NCBI GenBank assembly: GCA_017590115.1 | Contig: JAGGNK010013558.1 | Location: 15,726,598 to 15,790,597 of the forward strand | DNA: 64,000 nucleotides | Direction: 5' to 3' | Source: Montifringilla adamsi | Taxonomy: Eukaryota > Chordata > Aves > Passeriformes > Passeridae | Shown: positions 22,440-32,702 of the stretch, piece by piece | Position numbering within the stretch: the first letter of the stretch is position 1 | Layout of the letters: every line of letters begins with the position of its first letter | Made by a program: the position numbers and the translations under genes | Notes under the pieces: generated by a model | What the model was told of the DNA's origin: nothing | Databases searched by the model: none | Seen by the model: the letters and a program-made list of their open reading frames with translations, nothing else

Positions 22440-22915
22440 TCGCAGGCAGAGCTCGCACCACGCCTTTGCCGGGCTCTCCCAGCCGGAGCCGGAGCCCCCC
22501 TCCCCGCCGCCCCCAGGCCCACCGACACCGAGCGGCCGCCAGCCCCGGCTCCGAGCAGCGCCGTGCTCAGGCCTGAAGGAGATTGTGTTTGTGCACATGA
22601 AACCTTTTGTCTCGGCCCGCGGATCGCCGGCCTTTCCACAGACAGCCGGGAACAGTTCAGGGTCACCGGCAATTTCCAGCCCCGGGGCGGGGTGGGGGGG
22701 ACACGGGCAGAAGGTGACCCTGGCTGGTCTCCTCCCGGACAGTTGTCGCCTTGGGAGCCGGAGCAGAGGCGGTGGAGGTGCGGGGCGGCCAGGGGAGTGG
22801 ACAGGACCTCTTCTCCCCCCGGCTGTGCCCTCGCAGCCCCGCAGCCCCGGCGCGCCCCCCGCGCAGCCCCCGCCCGCCCCGCGCCGCTGCTGTGCGAGAG
22901 CCGGCTATTTTTCTC
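22440..22915. promoter_or_regulatory. CpG island
   Basis: About 475 bp of CpG-dense, GC-rich DNA with long open frames in several frames, as expected for this composition. No splice-bounded homologous exon is recognisable. It may be a regulatory island of the NR2F2 domain. Confidence 0.5.
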
Positions 22916-23129
22916 AGGATGTGACTTCCAAGTGGCATAATCTGTGGGAGTGTGAATCTGTTCTCGTTATGTTTGTCCCCTTCGGTATTTCTACAGGCTC
23001 TTTTATTTTTTCCTTTCTTTCCTTTTTTTTTTTAATTTTTTTTTTCCTCCATCTCTCTCTCTCTCTCTCTCGTTTACTCTTTCTCGCCTAATTAAAGAAA
23101 ACTATTTTATCAAATAGGGGAAATCTTTT

Positions 23130-23480
23130 CTAGCTGCAGCCTTGCTGGAGAGGCTGCGGGGAGCAGGGACCGTGAGGCCGGAACGGGCACCCCGAGCCCC
23201 GCGGTGCCGCAGCCCCTGCTCCGGGCGAACCCCACCTGTCCCTGCTCACCGTGCAGGAGGGCTCCGCGCCCTGCTCGGCTCACATCCCTGCCCCCAAACC
23301 TCCCACCCTGCCCTGGAGAGCCTTGGCCACCGGGCCTAGAGCCCAGCACAGGAGGAGGGCTAGGAAAGCCCCGCAGCGCCGGGTGGCATCTCGGCAGGGC
23401 GCTCCTTAATCCCGACATCTCTCCTTCCCACCCCTCTCCTCATCTCCCCAGGGGCCCTGAGAGGAGCCGGTCCCACCCGC
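23130..23480. promoter_or_regulatory. CpG-rich segment
   Basis: GC-rich sequence with moderate CpG density, separated from the island at 22.4-22.9 kb by T/C-rich simple sequence including a TC run at about 23053-23071. No coding signal is credible. Confidence 0.4.
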
Positions 23481-23639
23481 AGCAGCCGGGACAGAGGTTT
23501 TGCATATCCTGGGCAGAGGGGAGAGATTTTTGGGGGCAGTGGCAGGGTAACTTTGAAGCGGTCTTCACCCCGAGCGGAAATCCCCAGCTCTTGGAGCATC
23601 CCGCCCCTCACACAGATACAAAGTTCGAAGTTGTCTTCT

Positions 23640-24020
23640 CTTGAAAAGAACCTCCTGAAATTAATAGGCTGCAAACATAATTAATAGGTGGAATATGCAA
23701 AACGTTTGCGGTGTTTAAAAGGCTCACGGCAGGTCCGCGTGTCTGTGCGAGATACTGAGATGTCGCAAGGGCTGGTTATTAATGGGCAGATTTTACGTAG
23801 TTTAAGAAGAAGGAAAAAAAAAAAAAAAAAAGAAAAGAAACCAGGTTTTCTTTTTCTCACTTCTCGCTCTCCCTCTCTCTAATCCAGGAATCATTAGCAA
23901 CCCCCTCTGGCTACATGTTTTGCATCAGTGAAACATTATGACATAGTTGTAATACAAACTCCGCTGACTTGCTCTGCATCTTGTGGTAGGAAGTGCAATA
24001 GCAATAAAAGCATTTTTTTA
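23640..24020. promoter_or_regulatory. Candidate noncoding regulatory element
   Basis: Two AATTAATAGG words about 30 bp apart (near 23659 and 23679), followed by TATGCAAAACG (an octamer-like word) and a GGTTATTAATGGG block, in complex sequence interrupted by an A-rich run (23815-23840). It looks like a homeodomain/POU-rich enhancer by motif content only. Confidence 0.3.
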
Positions 24021-24061
24021 AAAAGACTCCGGGCATTAAGTTGTCTACCTGAAACACTCTT

Positions 24062-24175
24062 TTCTAAAAAACAAAACAAAAAAACCCCAAAAAACAAAAA
24101 CAAACAAACAAAAAAACACCACAAAAACCAAAAACCTATAAACCAAACCAAAAAAAAGAAAAGAAAAAAAAAGAA
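24062..24175. repeat. A/C-only simple-sequence tract
   Basis: About 90 bases composed of A and C with almost no G or T (AAAC, AAACC and AAAAACC units), ending in AAAG-type repeats. Similar tracts occur elsewhere in the window (for example 9822-9871, 43785-43843 and 60844-60909). Confidence 0.7.
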
Positions 24176-24294
24176 GGTGCTGTTAGGACGGGCAACTTCT
24201 CAGCCTGGGGGATCTGCTGTCCGCACTGGACAGGGGGAATTTCTTCCCAATCTTTTAATCTTCCTGTTTTGTTGGGTCCCCCCCCCCCCCTAGT

Positions 24295-24299
<5 letters not shown>

Positions 24300-24343
<44 letters not shown>
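24300..24343. repeat. T44 homopolymer
   Basis: A 44-T run just after a C11 run near 24280-24290, followed 160 bp later by an A25 run (24507-24531). No mobile-element body lies between the two. Confidence 0.9.
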
Positions 24344-24344
<1 letters not shown>

Positions 24345-24591
24345 GTATTTGCTGCCTGAGCTCCCGGGCCATAGCGGGCGGAGAGAGCCCCTTCAATTTT
24401 CCTCTTTTTAACCCAATGTCCAATCCTATGGCAGCAGCTTGTGCTCCGGGACACTTCCGAGCTCAATCTCCCTGCGAGGTCAGGCACCGCCGTGCAGCAG
24501 GGAGGGAAAAAAAAAAAAAAAAAAAAAAAAATTGCAGAGAACGCCAGAAAACCCTTTCTGTTCTATTTGAGACCTGGCGGCGGGAGTCCCG

Positions 24592-24840
24592 CGGTGCTGT
24601 CCCCTCGCTGCTGTATCCTCAGTGCTGTCCCCCCAGCGCTGTCTCCCCTGTGCTGTCCCCGCTGTGCTGTCCCTTCTGTCCCCCTGGTGCTGTCCCCCCG
24701 GTGCTGTCCCTTCTGTCCCCCTGGTGCTGTCTGCCCTGTCCCCCTGGTGCTGTCCCGCCAGTGCTGTCCCTTCTGTCCCCCTGGTGCTGTCCCCCCGGTG
24801 CTGTCCCTTCTGTCCCCCCGCTGCTGTCCCCCCGGTCCCC
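24592..24840. repeat. CTGTCCCC-based minisatellite
   Basis: Tandem variants of CTGTCCCCCTGGTG and CTGTCCCCCCGGTG (about 14 bp) combine with CTGTCCCTT into a higher-order unit near 38 bp, seen about three times in the centre. The + strand is pyrimidine-rich. Frames on both strands stay open through it, which explains the long apparent ORFs here. Confidence 0.85.
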
Positions 24841-25175
24841 GCGCGGTCCCGCAGGTGCGCGGTCTCTGCGCGCCTGCAGTAGCGCCCAGCGCAGCGAGGT
24901 GGCGCTGCGGAGCGCGGCGGGAGGCGGCGCGGGGGGACGCGGGCGCGCAGCGGGCGCGCAGCGGGGTCACCCCACCAAAAAAAACACCGTCCGAACCCAT
25001 CATACAGGTTTTTTTATTAAAATCCAACCCGCCCTGTGGCGGCTGGCCGAGGTCTGAAGGCCCCCGATTCCCCTTGCAGTGCTCTGGAGCACGCACCTTC
25101 CGCACCCGCGCTCTCCGCACGCCCCTGCGGGCATCCCGTCTCCTGCGCGGTCGCGGAGCGGGGTCCGGCTCTGCC
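24841..25175. promoter_or_regulatory. CpG island adjoining the minisatellite, with a CTCF-like motif
   Basis: Dense CpG including GCGCGCAGCGGGCGCGCAGCGG. At 24892-24906, CAGCGAGGTGGCGCT carries the AGGTGGCGCT core of the CTCF consensus, with three mismatches in the flanking positions. Such a site would suit a domain boundary or loop anchor, but a single motif match is weak evidence. Confidence 0.4.
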
Positions 25176-25249
25176 GGCACCTCTGCTTCGTTTTTAGGGT
25201 GGTCAGTCTTATTTTAGCGCTCAAGCTCCCGGCATTAAGGGAGATCAAA

Positions 25250-27360
25250 GGTAGGGAGCAACCTGTCTGCTTTGTTTAAAATAATTCCGCCTCTCCCACA
25301 GCTCTGCCCCCTGGAAGCATCTCTGGCGAGGATTTATTAATAAACGCAGGTTATTGGCAATAGTTTTATAGAGCCAAACACGCTGCGGGAACCTGGACGC
25401 GCAGGGAGAAGAACTCCCACAAAGGTGAATTCCCAGCATGGGGAGCAAACACAGAGCAGCCAGTTTTTATGTGGCCAGGGAAACTCCTGAGAGCTTTGAC
25501 GTGTGCTGTCATTGAGGAGTGCATTTCTCTGATTTAGATTTTTTTGTTTACTCTTTTAAGGTCTCTAAAAAACGTGGGAAAAAATTTCCTTTATGAGTCT
25601 GTCCCTTCCCTGCAATACCTGCAACCTTCTCAGAGATGATCGCCTGTCTCTTCTAAAGAAATGTCTTAATAGTGTATGAAAATTACCCAGCGAGCTAAAG
25701 GATCCGAGATACCTTTCTTTTAATGGTTTTTAAAAATATGATGATGATTACTATTATCATTCCCCCCTCACGCTCCCCCCATATATTAAACAGCCGCGAT
25801 AGGAGTGTGAGGAATACACGGACACAAGAGAATTATTTACAGCTAAGCCAATGCTAACTTCCACATCTCCGTGCGTGGGCACATGTGTGATCATACATGA
25901 TGCTTCCTCCGTGTGAGTGCAGCATCTCGGTCCTGCTCTTCCTCTGTCCCCACTTCCTCGCCTTCCCTGTAACTTTTGGAGGCTGGTGGGTTGATGTTGA
26001 TTTTCTTTTTATTATTGTTTTTAATCTCGGCGTTAGGCACGCAGGTTCCTCATGCAGGTCAGGTCATTAGGAATGTTAACGTCGAGACAAAGAATTATAA
26101 ACACGATCTCCAAGTCTCTCTCAATTCATTTCTTCAACCGTTTATTCGGTTTAAGTGATGAAAAGTGACAGTTCTGAAATAGACAGCTTTTAAAAGTAAT
26201 GAAGTCAGATGACGCTTTAACCTGTCGATTGCTATAAATCAACTTTGAAAAAGATGAATGAACAATATTATTTGCTGGCTTAACTAGGAGTTAATACAGT
26301 GTCGCAGTAGGAGCTGCGGGAGCGCAGCGGCGTTGGGTGCTGCCGCCTTCCCCGAGCCTCACCCGCCGCCAAAAATAACAATGTTAAAGCAGCGAAACAT
26401 TCCTCCTTGTGCGGAAACCAGTGTCACTGTCACCGCTTTTATTATGGACCCTCGAAGGGAAAAAGGGGTATTTAAACGATCCCCAACATCCAGCTGGGAA
26501 AGGGAGGTATCAGCTATTTTCTCCTTTTTTTTTCTCCTTCTTTTTTTTTTTTCTTTATTTTTTTTTTTCTTTCCCCTTGTCGTTTTTAGAGGCCTTTCGA
26601 GCAAAAGTCTTGCAGCGTTACTGGTACTTAAGGCCAAACTGATCCTTGTACCTAACACACAACCTCCACCAGGAAGGTTTTCTAAATAAATATGGGCCAT
26701 TTCCTCCCCTTTACCTGATTTGTATACTACCTGCATGCTTGTAGGCACAGCGTGGAAAAAAAAAAAAAACAAAAACAAAACTAAAAAGGGAAATAAATGA
26801 AAAAAAGAAAATCGGGAGGAATAACAGGAGAGGAAAAGGTCGATTTTTTTTCGGGGGGAAAAAGATAATTTTCGTGAGCGAAACAAGTGCAAGCGTGACG
26901 GGGATATCGCCATCTCCTCCCGTCCCTTCCCGGCCTCGCGTGTAACCCGAAAAGTATTGCAAAGGAAGGAATTGGCGCTCCTTTCTAAGGAATTACCAGG
27001 AATGAATCCATGACTGGTTTTATGTGCAGAGGGTTCGCTCCCGCAGGCTCTCCTTGTGCCCTTCCCAAATCTCTCTCCGGGCTGCAGCCCCGGGACGGGG
27101 TGCGGAGGCTTTGCCTCTGCTCTTGGGAAATACAAATACCATCCGGGCGTTTATAAACTTTTTTTTTTTTTTTAAGTTCGTAAAATGGTTTTAAAATAAG
27201 CTGTAAACAGACAAGCAAGCTACGAGAACTCTGCTTGGGATTCAGGGCCGGAATGGATTTTTAAATTGCCTTTTTTCTCCCCTTTTTCTTTCCCGAACAC
27301 AATATAAATCAAAGCGCTGCTTTTCCTTTCCCAGCACTGCTAACTGTCCTTGATTTTTTT
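25250..27360. other. Gene-free interval with enhancer-like stretches
   Basis: No gene is seen. Complex AT-rich stretches lie at about 25490-25700, 25790-25870 and 26060-26320. Two AGGTCA nuclear-receptor half-sites overlap by one base at 26056-26066. Homopolymer-rich parts lie at 26520-26580 (T/C), 26756-26785 (A/C) and 27158-27173 (T). CpG density is moderate. Confidence 0.4.
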
Positions 27361-27374
27361 CCTAGTCCTGGGGT

Positions 27375-27600
27375 TTTGTTCCCCCCGAGGTGGCGAGGGG
27401 CAGAGGTGCGCGCCCGGGCGCGGCGCTCCGCGGGCAGTGGCAGCGGCTGCGCTCCGCGGTCGCGGCCCCACCTCGGGAGCAGCGGCCACAAACGCGGGCC
27501 ACGGGCTGGGAACTGGGGGTGGGGGTGTGTCTGAGACGTTACCCGGGCTTCTTTCTATAAAGTGTTATCGATTTTAGGCAAGTCTTGGCGCCCTCGCCCC
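27375..27600. promoter_or_regulatory. Small CpG island
   Basis: CpG-dense sequence with GCGCGCCCGGGCGCGGCGC at its core, followed by a G-run stretch near 27508-27525. No exon is recognised. Confidence 0.45.
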
Positions 27601-27616
27601 CCCGAGAAATGTCAGA

Positions 27617-27665
27617 GCAGAAAACTTGAGAGAGAAGTTTCTCTGCTGCTTTAAAGGTGACCTTT
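27617..27665. promoter_or_regulatory. Imperfect hairpin followed by a nuclear-receptor-like palindrome
   Basis: GCAGAAAACTT (27617-27627) can pair with AAGTTTCTCTGC (27635-27646) across a 7-nt GA loop with one bulge. Seven bases later, AAAGGTGACCTTT (27653-27665) is a perfect odd palindrome containing AAAGGTCA on the - strand, the half-site class bound by COUP-TF receptors. The binding inference is weak; the symmetry is directly visible. Confidence 0.4.
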
Positions 27666-27989
27666 GGGAAAGTTTCCGCACTTTCTCTTTCACCGCTCAA
27701 GGACTTTATTTGAAGTTCCTTGTCTGACTACACTGCCTCCGAAGCTGAAGCTGTCTCTTACATTGCACTTCTCAAGTCTTTATCCTTGAAAAATATGGAG
27801 ACGCAGATATATTTTTCTTCTTCTTTTTTATTTTTTTAATTTTTTTTTTTTTTATTTCCATAAGAAAAACAACAGATCCTCCGCAGGGACCCTTTCTCTC
27901 GGAAAAAAAAAAAAAATAGCCTCTCTCTTTAGAGAAGAGCTCGGGAGGAAGGAAAATGACTTCTATACCTGTTGCAAGTGCAGATTGCC

Positions 27990-29060
27990 CCAGTGATTCC
28001 CTGTCCCCCCAGTTTGGAACAGCAGCCTGTGGCTGCGGGGAACGCGGGGTCCGGCGGGAATGGTTCCGCGCTTGGCAGGGGGGGGTCCGTGGGTGCCCAG
28101 CCCGGGTCGTGCGGGGCTCAGTGTCCCCTGCCTGTCCCACCGCCCAGCCCAGTGTCCCCTGCCCCGCCGCGCTGGGGAGACGCGCTTCCCTCGCCCGACA
28201 CCCCGCGTGGACTTCCCAGGAGCTCCAGGGAGGTTTCCCCGAGGTTTATTTGCACGGAGGATGCGGAGGAAGCGGCAGGCGAAGATTTATTTTTACGGTA
28301 GGAGTTTGTGGGGTGAGCTGGGCCCAGTTTCTCTCACACCCCTCCGGCCACCGCGCCGGAGCCGGCCTCGCCTCGGGCGAGCGTGTTCCCGGCCCCACCA
28401 GCCGGGAAAAAGGCCACGGAAAGAAACTTTCCCCTCTCTGATTGTGTTACCTTTGGCTGAACGTGTAATGAAAATCCTCGGAAAATGTTACACAACACGA
28501 GGATACCCTTTTGGAGCGAAGCGTCCAGAAAAGCCTGGCCGCTTCCCTGGGGGCGAGGGACGATGCTGGGGGCGACGTTATCTGCCGGGAAGCACAAACG
28601 CATCCTCAGCGATCCCGCCGCGATCCCCCCTTCCCGGGCCACGGAAACCTGAGCCCGAAAATAATATAACCCGTCTGCGGCCGCAGACACGGCTCTCACC
28701 CTTACAGTGTTACAAAAAGCATTTAAATTAATCAGGGCGCTCCCCACGGCTGCTAATTAGGCGGGGAGGGAAGGGAGGGCTGGCCGGGGCCGCCTGTGCC
28801 GCGCCGGGAGGAGCCCACGGGCGGCACCCCCGTCCCAGGGGTGAACGCTGGGGAGGGACCGGGGGTCGCTGCTTGGCCCCCGGCGGGGCGGCTCGGGGTG
28901 CTGCCCGTGCCGGCGGTGGCTGCGTGCGGCAGCAGAGGGACGGGGAGGATGGGGAGGATGGGGAGGATGGGGCTTGGCGACACACGGGGACACGCCACTT
29001 CCACCCAGCTGTCCCGGGCACCGCGGGATTAGCGAGGACACTGCAGCCAGGGAGCTGCAA
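27990..29060. promoter_or_regulatory. Broad CpG-rich region
   Basis: Discontinuous CpG-dense DNA about 1 kb long, including CGCGGGG blocks and a GGGGAGGAT repeat (about 28943-28972, three to four copies). Several frames are open for 75-220 codons because of composition. Around 28430-28510 and 28660-28760 it is interrupted by AT-rich complex sequence. No gene homology is seen. Confidence 0.45.
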
Positions 29061-29217
29061 GCTCTTCCCCCCGCCACCTCCCTCCACACACCTCCACTAA
29101 GAACTGAAGGGTGGGTTTGTTGTATTTTTTAAAAATTCCATTTCATATTATTTTAATTGCCCAGATCTCGCGATAAGGCAAACCTGGCGAGAGCTGGCTT
29201 CCTCCCCCCACCCCCCC

Positions 29218-29226
29218 NNNNNNNNN
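29218..29226. other. Nine ambiguous bases (N) between a C run and a G run
   Basis: C7 is followed by nine N and then G10. This is an unresolved sequence, not a feature of the genome. Long C and G runs on either side suggest a sequencing or consensus failure, or a join between differently oriented reads. Confidence 0.98.
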
Positions 29227-29260
29227 GGGGGGGGGCGCGGGCGGGGTTGGGGGGGGAGCT
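29227..29260 (+). other. G-rich run (possible G-quadruplex)
   Basis: G10, GCGGG, GGGG and G8 lie within about 30 bp on the + strand directly after the N block. It is a strong quadruplex-type motif and a plausible cause of the unresolved bases. Confidence 0.6.
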
Positions 29261-32200
29261 TTCAGTCTGTTCCTTTTTGATGAACCATCTATATTAGGCC
29301 ACTGTGCGATTCTTAATCATGTTTAGTGGTTTATACCCTTTCTCTCTCCCCACCGGTCCTCTGAACTTTATAACTATATGTAAACACGTTGTCAGTTTGA
29401 AAATAATCTTCTCTGGGTTCTTGTTAGAAGAAATTTCAATCTTCTTCAGTTCTAGATTAGGCAGTCTAGTTTTCTCTATCAGTGAATGGACTGGGTTTCT
29501 TGGACAATAATGTGCCAATTGTTGATGGTTTGTGACCCATAAAATGTGAGGGTGACTATTCTGGCTTTGGTATGTAATTATGCAAAACACTTTCTATAAA
29601 GGCTTGCCATCTGATCTAATGACAGTCCCTGCGGTCTATTTCAAAAAGGGAGGGTCTCTATACACAGCTCCTGAGAGAAAGAAAAGTAACATTTTGTTTT
29701 AATACAAGTTTTATGGGAAAAATGGATAAACACAGAAACAGCTGGACACATAGGCAAAGCGTTTTCGGGGCAAACTAAACCAAGGAGGAGATATTTTCAT
29801 AAGTTCAGCAGAGCAACACCACAGGTCTACAGCATCGGGGTAGGGACAAATGATGTGAAATCCCCATAGGGAAAAAAAATTATCTTCAACTCCTAAGCAC
29901 CTTGGAAGAGATGGGAGGTCGCCGGGGAGGAGGTGGACGCCGGGGATCCCGCAGCAGCCTCCCACCTCTGAGAGCTTTTGCCATCCCACAAGAATCATTT
30001 ATTTCCCCCCTTTTTTAGCTGCAGAGCAAGGCGGGGCTCTACCTTAGCGAGCCTGTGAAAATGAGCTGGGCACTTGGGATGACACCTACCACGCTGTTCG
30101 ATGGATGGCCGTTCCACCTGAGGCATTAGCTCCAGCAATGTAAAATGTAATAAAAATAACCGGGAGCGGCATCACCAGCTCCATCTCCCTCTCCAAAGAG
30201 CCTGGACAGCAGAGGGTTTCTTTAAACAGGTGAACAGGAGGGCAGGAAGGAGACATAAACGTCCCCTTGAAGAAAAGGGGGAAAGTTAGAGCTGTCTTGG
30301 GGTGTTTTGTTTAATATATTATTTGTATTTTTCCCATTCCTCCTCCACCCCCCCTTCCTGCTTTCCTGAAAGGAGGGACGCTAAAGGGCTCCGGCTGCTT
30401 TGGTTGCTATCAAATGACATTGCTGCTACGTCACGGGACAAAACATAAACACTGCTGCCAATTTAAACTGATGTATAAAGATTAATGGGAGATGAAGCAT
30501 ACTAACAACCTGGATTATAATGGCAGGAATAGTTATTATTTCTCCTGAGCACATCCATGTATACAGAGAGCCACAGGGAGCAAGCACTCATGGCTAGAAT
30601 TTTATCTCTCCACATAGGCATGATGTGTGTCCACCCTGACACGTTTAATTCCCCCGTGGACCAAACTAATACGAAAAAAGAAAAAAAAAAAGTAAGCAAG
30701 AAAGGCTGATTATAAAGGGAGAATCAACAAAATATCAACATGCCAAAGAGAGGAAGGAGGAATAGATAATTAGAAGCAAAAGAGGAGCAGGTAATTATGA
30801 TCTGAAATTAAACATGATGTTTAAGACGTCTCCTTTGTACTGCAGTGAAGATTTCAGATTCATACACATAATAAACACTCAGGTTGTCATCTGGAGGTGC
30901 AAATCTGAAAGATATTCCAACAAATGAAGTGCTGGCAGAGAGAGGTATAAAGAGATCTCCGCCTGTCAGGGGTCAGACAGCCTGAGATTGCTTCTAGAGA
31001 TCTTTTGAAAATTTCACACGATTGAAGGCTTAGGGGCTTTGCTGTGTTCGCATTTCAAACTCAGATCAGCGGGATCACAATCAAAAATAGAGGTCTGGAA
31101 AATTTTGATGCAAAGATGGCCACAGGCTCCACTGATTTTTTTTTTTCCCTTCTTCTTCTTCTTCTCCCAGACAGACACTCTGACATGACTATGATCCCGG
31201 GGATGACAGAGTTGTCAGAAAAGAAAGGGAAAATAGCATCTTGTCTTGTAACTTCCTATCAGTCAAAAGGAATTTAGGATCCTCTTTCCAATAAAAGAGA
31301 GGGAGAAGGAGCAAGAGGGGGAGCGGGGGAAGACGAGGCTTTCTTACTGAGCAAAGAAAAGTGAAGAGAGTTGTGTGTTTCATAATTAATATTCCACACC
31401 TAAACGTTTCTGATCTCTTCCCTTTACAGTCCTCCCACCCCATCACCTTCTTCTCTACAATTTCAATTTTAGATCAATCCAGGTCCTCTGAAACAGTGTG
31501 CACAAGTGATAAAATACTGGCTACATGTATATTCGTGTCTAACACTGTATCATTCATCCTATATTCTTCCACGAGATATTTTTTTACTCGAACTTAGTGC
31601 AGCTACATGATTTTTGCTACAAACATCTCGTACCGTTATTGTTTTATTAAAAACATTGAATCGTTCTAATAAAATACGTTTAAAGTCTGAAAAAATAAGT
31701 CATAAAAACGGAAGGAATTAGAAAATTTAGAAGTGTCCTAAGAGACGAAGAACAGCAAAAGAAGGATTAAAGCAACGGGAATTGAGTTAAAACATATATT
31801 CAGTATATTCTATTTATAGCTCTCTTGGCAAGGTCAGGTGCAATAGGAAACGTTTTATCATCTCAGCTATTTCAAATTAATTGCTATTGATTTGTTGACC
31901 AGGAGGAAGAGTAGTTAGCTCAGGTCTAATTATTGTGGTTTCTAAAAGAAATGATGCGGGTAACTTTCCAAAGGAAACGAGCTGGATTTGGAAACCGGAC
32001 CTTGCCGGGATGCTCTTTCCTAATTAGCTCCGAGGTGAGTGCCTGGGACCTCGAACCGCCCGAAAGTTTCCCTCTCTGCGTTTTACTCCTGGGTGCTCTG
32101 CAAGACAGGTCCTAAGAGTTCGTAAAAAATGCCCAACACTGCATATCCTGCATGGATTTTTGTGGGATTGATATTTTAAAATTAATTTCTGTGGTGCCGT

Positions 32201-32610
32201 GTGTGCTTCTTCAGGTAAAGAGAGGACAGGGAAGCAGCGAAAACGTGTTTTTGGTAACTGACCATTTATATATATATGTATATATATATATATAATTTTT
32301 TTTTCTTTATGAAGAAAAAAATATTAACAAGAAAGATGAATTTTTTTTCCTCCTTGGAAAAGATGAAAAAGGATTCGGACTCCACTGAGTGACCTAATTT
32401 TCACAATCTCTTCAGAAATAAAACATAACCGCCCTTGCCAAGCTGGGAAGTAGGAAATAAACTCTGCAAAATGCCTAAAATGACGATATTTACATTGTTA
32501 AAGTTATGATAAGAAAGTCAGTATTTGAAACGGCCAAAGTTTCCCGTTCCCCCGCTCCTCCCCAAATGTGACAGTGCTAACTCTGGCAAATGACATCTCA
32601 ATAATGAACA
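29261..32610. other. Gene-free interval with several AT-rich complex stretches
   Basis: No gene is seen. The stretches 29270-29600, 30380-30560 and 31590-31890 are non-repetitive and AT-rich. The second has CTTTGGTTGCTATCAAATG, CTACGTCAC (a CRE-like TACGTCA) and several ATTAATGG-type words, and is the best enhancer candidate. A (TA)n run interrupted by TG lies at about 32267-32294. Confidence 0.4.
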
Positions 32611-32614
32611 AAAC

Positions 32615-32655
32615 TTTTTTTTTTTTTTTTTTTTTTTAAAAACAAAAAAAAAAAA

Positions 32656-32696
<41 letters not shown>
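32615..32696. repeat. T23 - A22 (one C) - T37 homopolymer block
   Basis: T23 (32615-32637), A5 C A16 (32638-32659) and T37 (32660-32696) follow one another without unique sequence. The A segment can pair with either T segment. No flanking mobile element is recognised. Confidence 0.9.

Positions 32697-32702
<6 letters not shown>

Noticed and set aside
22432..23091. 219-codon + strand frame
   Set aside because: Runs through a CpG island and ends in T/TC simple sequence; amino-acid composition follows base composition.
24269..25217. Frames of 200-260 codons on both strands through 24.3-25.2 kb
   Set aside because: They consist of the T44 run, the A25 run, the CTGTCCCC minisatellite and a CpG island. 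Repetitive and compositional, no domain, open on both strands at once.
26359..27135. 258-codon - strand frame
   Set aside because: Crosses several A/T homopolymers giving Lys and Phe runs; no domain, and homopolymer length errors would change the frame.
28060..28731. 223-codon + strand frame in a CpG-rich region
   Set aside because: Arg/Pro/Gly composition typical of random translation of CpG islands; several other frames are open over the same bases.
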